This document shows positions 60,825-64,000 of a stretch of DNA of 64,000 nt, piece by piece (the stretch's first letter is position 1; every line of letters starts with the position of its first letter). The notes beneath the pieces were generated by a model. The model made no database searches. It was given only the letters and a program-made list of their open reading frames with translations, and had not been told where the DNA came from. Both the position numbers and the translations under genes were made by a program. The stretch comes from Marivita sp. GX14005 (GTDB lineage Bacteria > Pseudomonadota > Alphaproteobacteria > Rhodobacterales > Rhodobacteraceae): contig NZ_JAMCCQ010000004.1 of NCBI RefSeq assembly GCF_023370775.1, forward strand, positions 62,001 through 126,000. The letters run 5' to 3'.

Positions 60825-63800
60825 GCCTGCCGGAGCTATTCACCCGCCGCCCGGTCCTCTCGACGGTCCTCGGCGCGCTGATCATGCTGGTGGGCCTGCA
60901 AGGGCTCTTCGATCTTCCGATCCGGCAATATCCCGAGGTCGAAGAGACCGTCATCACCATCAACACGGTCTATCCCGGCGCCAGCGCCGACCTGATGCAG
61001 GGCTTCGTGACCGCGCCCATCGCCTCCGCCGTCGCCACGACCGAGGATCTGGCCTATGTCACCTCGGCAAGCCGGCCCTCCTCCTCGACCGTGACCGTCA
61101 ACATGAAGCTCGGCGCCGATCCCGATATCGCGCTGACCGAGGTGATGTCCAAGGTGCAGCAGGTGCGCGGCTCGCTGCCCAGCGAGGCCGAGGATCCGGT
61201 GATAGTGAAAGGCACCGGGCAGCAATTCGCGATCATGTATCTCGCCTTCCAGAACGAGAACATGACACCCGAGGAACTGACCGAATATCTCGAACGGGTG
61301 ATCCGGCCGCGCATGTCGACCATCAACGGCGTGGCCGAGGTGCAGATCCTAGGCGCCGCGAACTACGCGATGCGCGTATGGATCGATCCCGTACGACTTG
61401 CCAGCCGGGGTGTGACCGCCTCCGAAGTGCTGGCGGCGATCAATTCGTCCAACTTCCTCTCTGCGCCGGGCCGCACGCGCAACGAGGACGTGACCTATTC
61501 GATCACCCTGCGCTCCACCTTGCAGACCCCCGAAGCCTTCGGCGCGCTGCCGATCACCGGCAAGGGCGACGATGTGGTGCGCCTGCGCGATGTGGCGGAT
61601 GTGGAGCTTGCGGCTGAAAGCACCGATACGGTTGTCCGGTTCAACGGCGATCCCGGCACATTCGTCGGCATTTTCCCGACGCCCTCCGCCAACCCGCTCG
61701 ACGTGGCGGGCGGCGTGCTCGACGAATTGCCCGAGATCCGCGACAGCCTTCCGCAAGGCATGACCGTCTCCATGGTCTATGACGCGACCGAAACGATCAG
61801 CGCATCCATCGAGGAAGTGTTCAAGACCATCGCCGAAGCGGTGGTGATCGTGATCGTGGTGATCCTGCTCTTCCTCGGCTCCTTCCGCTCGGTGCTGATG
61901 CCGATGGTCACGCTGCCGCTCTCGCTTGTCGGGGTGGCGTTCTTCCTGTCGGTGATGGGCTATTCGATCAACCTTCTGTCGCTGCTGGCGATGGTTCTGG
62001 CCATCGGTCTCGTGGTCGATGACGCGATCATCGTGGTCGAGAACATCCATCGCCATATCGAGGACGGGATGAAACCGCTTGCCGCCGCGATCAAGGGGAT
62101 GCAGGAGATCTGGCTTGCCATCGTTGCCATGTCGCTGACGCTGGTTGCGGTGTTCGTGCCCATCGGCTTCGCCGGCGGGCTGACCGGATCGCTTTTCCGC
62201 GAATTCGCCTTCACGCTGGCCGGATCGGTGCTCATCTCCGGTGTCGTCGCGCTGACCATCACGCCGATGATGTCGGCGCGGCTGCTCAAGGCGGGTGAGC
62301 ATAGCCAGTTTCAGAAGATCGTCGATCGCACCTCGGACAGGGTGTCCAACTGGTTCGCCCGGCGCGTCGATGGCTCGCTCGATTACCGCCCCGTCACGCT
62401 GCTCATCGTTGCGGTGCTGACCGGGCTGACCGGCTATATGTTCCTCAAGACATCGAGCGAGCTTGCCCCCGAGGAAGATGCCGGCGCGCTCTTCTCGCTC
62501 ATCACCGCACCGCGCTACGCGACAAGCGACTATACCAGCCGCTATGCCGCCGAGATCGACGCGCGCACCGCCGGTATCGAGGAGGTCCGCGACCGCTTCC
62601 ATATCGTTGGCATGGGCGGGGCCACCAATACCGGCTTCGCGGTCTGGGCGCTCAAGGATTGGGCGGATCGCGAGCGCAGCCAGAAACAGGTGCAGGAAGA
62701 CATCCAGGCGCGCGTTGCCGCCGTCGACGGGGTCGAGGCGCTCGTCTTCGCGCCGCCGTCGCTGCCGGGTGCGGGGGGCGGCTTGCCGATCTCCGTGGTC
62801 ATTCAATCCACCGACGACGCCAGCCGCGTCTACGAGGTCGCCGAGGAAATCCGCCTCAAGGCACAGGCGTCGGGACGGTTCATCGTCGTGCAGAATTCCT
62901 TGTCCTTCGACGCGCCGCAGGTGACCGTGACCATAGACCGCGAAAGGGCCGCCGCGCTCAACGTGCCGATCCGCGATGTCGGAACAACGCTTGCCGTGCT
63001 TGTCGGCGGCGGCGCGGTCAGCAAGTTCGACCGCGATTCCCAAAGCTATGACGTCATTACCCAGGTGCCGCAGAATTTCCGCGAAAACCCCGAACGGCTG
63101 GGCGATTACTTCATCCGCTCGGCCAGCGGCGACATGATCCCGCTGTCGTCGGTCATCACCGTCTCGACCAACGCGGCCCCCGCCGCGATCGAGCAGTTCG
63201 ACCAGCTCAACAGCGCGACCATTTCGGCGCTGCCGCTGCCGGGCGTGACGACGGGCGCCGGGCTCGATACAATCGTGGAGATCGCGCGCGAGAACCTGCC
63301 CGAGAGTTTCTTCATCGACTATGCGGGCCAGTCCCGGCTCGAAGTCGAGGAGGGCAACACGATCCTCGTCGCCTTTGCCGCCGCGCTCGTCGTGATCTAC
63401 CTGCTGCTCGCCGCGCAGTTCGAAAGCTTCCGCGATCCGCTCATCATCCTGATGTCTGTGCCGCTGTCGATCTTCGGCGCTATCCTGCCGCTCAATCTCG
63501 GGCTCGGCACGCTCAACATCTATACGCAGGTCGGGCTGATTACGCTGATTGGGATCATCACGAAACATGGCATCCTTCTGGTCGAATTCGCCAACCAGCG
63601 GCGTGACGGCGGCATGACGATCCGCGAAGCCATCGTCGATTCCGCCCGAACGCGTCTGCGCCCCATCCTGATGACGACAGCGGCGCTCGCCGTTGCGATG
63701 GTGCCGCTGATGACCGCCGACGGCGCGGGCGCCGCGGCGCGTCAGGCGATGGGTCTGGTGATCTTCACCGGTCTGGTGATCGGCACGCTTTTCACGCTGT

Positions 63801-63892
63801 TCGTCGTGCCGATGTTCTACACCTACTTCACCGCCAAGGAGCGTAGGCCCGTCGAGCCGGAGAGCACCGAAAGCGAGCCGCGCCGCGCCTAG
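60821..63892 (+). CDS. RND efflux pump, inner-membrane transporter
   Basis: A 1023-residue HAE1-type RND pump with 12 membrane helices and two large periplasmic loops. Typical segments are FTRRPVLSTVLGALIMLVGL at the start, then FLGSFRSVLMPMVTLPLSLVG, GLVVDDAIIVVENIHRHIEDG with the proton-relay aspartates, and a C-terminal ITKHGILLVEFANQRRDGG. It probably exports hydrophobic compounds. No outer-membrane channel gene is in the window, so a TolC-type protein encoded elsewhere would be needed. Confidence 0.93.
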   Translation: MSLPELFTRRPVLSTVLGALIMLVGLQGLFDLPIRQYPEVEETVITINTVYPGASADLMQGFVTAPIASAVATTEDLAYVTSASRPSSSTVTVNMKLGADPDIALTEVMSKVQQVRGSLPSEAEDPVIVKGTGQQFAIMYLAFQNENMTPEELTEYLERVIRPRMSTINGVAEVQILGAANYAMRVWIDPVRLASRGVTASEVLAAINSSNFLSAPGRTRNEDVTYSITLRSTLQTPEAFGALPITGKGDDVVRLRDVADVELAAESTDTVVRFNGDPGTFVGIFPTPSANPLDVAGGVLDELPEIRDSLPQGMTVSMVYDATETISASIEEVFKTIAEAVVIVIVVILLFLGSFRSVLMPMVTLPLSLVGVAFFLSVMGYSINLLSLLAMVLAIGLVVDDAIIVVENIHRHIEDGMKPLAAAIKGMQEIWLAIVAMSLTLVAVFVPIGFAGGLTGSLFREFAFTLAGSVLISGVVALTITPMMSARLLKAGEHSQFQKIVDRTSDRVSNWFARRVDGSLDYRPVTLLIVAVLTGLTGYMFLKTSSELAPEEDAGALFSLITAPRYATSDYTSRYAAEIDARTAGIEEVRDRFHIVGMGGATNTGFAVWALKDWADRERSQKQVQEDIQARVAAVDGVEALVFAPPSLPGAGGGLPISVVIQSTDDASRVYEVAEEIRLKAQASGRFIVVQNSLSFDAPQVTVTIDRERAAALNVPIRDVGTTLAVLVGGGAVSKFDRDSQSYDVITQVPQNFRENPERLGDYFIRSASGDMIPLSSVITVSTNAAPAAIEQFDQLNSATISALPLPGVTTGAGLDTIVEIARENLPESFFIDYAGQSRLEVEEGNTILVAFAAALVVIYLLLAAQFESFRDPLIILMSVPLSIFGAILPLNLGLGTLNIYTQVGLITLIGIITKHGILLVEFANQRRDGGMTIREAIVDSARTRLRPILMTTAALAVAMVPLMTADGAGAAARQAMGLVIFTGLVIGTLFTLFVVPMFYTYFTAKERRPVEPESTESEPRRA

Positions 63893-63898
63893 ATCGGG

Positions 63899-63916
63899 CC
63901 GGCGCTACTGCGCCGG
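63899..63916. terminator. Hairpin between the RND pump and the right-edge gene
   Basis: A perfect 7-bp stem, CCGGCGC/GCGCCGG, with loop TACT begins 7 bases after the pump stop and overlaps the end of the convergent partial gene. No T-run is present, so terminator function is tentative. Confidence 0.4.
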
Positions 63917-64000
63917 ACCCTGCGCCGAGATGGTGCAGTATTCGCCCGCGCCATCGGCTGTGCAGGCACCGGAATCCGTTTTGCGGAGCGTAAAGCCGTC
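63905..64000 (-). CDS. Unidentified protein, C-terminal 31 codons only
   Basis: A minus-strand open frame enters from the right edge and ends in TAG at 63905-63907. The visible tail has two cysteines (SGACTADGAGEYC) and ends ISAQGPAQ. I do not recognise the family. The stop position 12 bases from the convergent pump gene and the codon-like composition support a real gene, but only 31 residues are visible. Confidence 0.5.
   Translation of the reverse strand, partial: DGFTLRKTDSGACTADGAGEYCTISAQGPAQ

Noticed and set aside
61349-63568. 739-residue minus-strand open frame
   Set aside because: It is the antisense shadow of the RND pump gene and has no recognisable domain.

Overview
The window comes from a GC-rich alphaproteobacterium, most likely a phototroph of the order Rhodobacterales. 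The left third is a Rhodobacter-type photosynthesis gene cluster. It carries a complete spheroidene-pathway gene set (crtA, crtB, crtI, crtC, crtD, crtE, crtF), the puf operon and bchCXYZ. It also has the oxygen-independent cyclase bchE and PpsR/CrtJ-type TGT-N12-ACA palindromes. Genus and species cannot be read from the sequence.

Region 1 (1-20,057) is the photosynthesis cluster. On the minus strand, crtE-crtF-bchC-bchX-bchY-bchZ-pufQ-pufB-pufA form a superoperon that runs off the left edge. crtD-crtC run divergently from crtE. crtI-crtB-tspO run leftwards and crtA-bchI-bchD-bchO run rightwards from a shared control region. bchE-bchJ follow on the minus strand. Four control regions carry PpsR/CrtJ palindromes, and the bchE promoter adds an FNR-type site. 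crtC has no ordinary start codon in a sensible place, which is the main anomaly of this region.

Region 2 (20,090-27,243) holds a LysR regulator divergent from dabB-dabA, a membrane system for accumulating inorganic carbon. It is followed by ispD (isoprenoid precursor synthesis, TTG start) and a cardiolipin synthase.

Region 3 (27,325-52,363) is a large catabolic district for small nitrogenous compounds. A minus-strand operon (34,494 to 27,325) encodes a maleate-isomerase/arylmalonate-decarboxylase-like protein, a cyclase/formamidase, a tripartite TRAP transporter, an amidase, an Asp/Glu racemase-family protein and a MOSC protein. A GntR regulator and a PuuE-type deacetylase run divergently from it. 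A plus-strand operon (36,961-42,690) encodes a second TRAP transporter, a racemase-family protein lacking the usual cysteines, a GntR regulator and a hydantoinase/dihydropyrimidinase. Next comes a nearly complete urate route: NCS2 purine permease, AllA, a PuuE-UraD fusion, UraH, a LysR regulator and PuuD (membrane urate hydroxylase with a cytochrome c domain). A ribosome-hibernation/cold-shock fusion protein, a GlxA-type AraC regulator, a creatinase and a tiny DUF1328 membrane protein close the district.

Region 4 (52,423-64,000) has an FdhF/YdeP-type molybdopterin oxidoreductase divergent from fdhD. fdhD is translationally coupled to a bo3-type quinol oxidase (cyoABCD). A two-gene RND efflux system follows, then the 3' end of an unidentified minus-strand gene at the right edge. 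No tRNA, rRNA, insertion sequence, integrase or CRISPR array was seen, and no stretch longer than about 220 bases lacks a gene.
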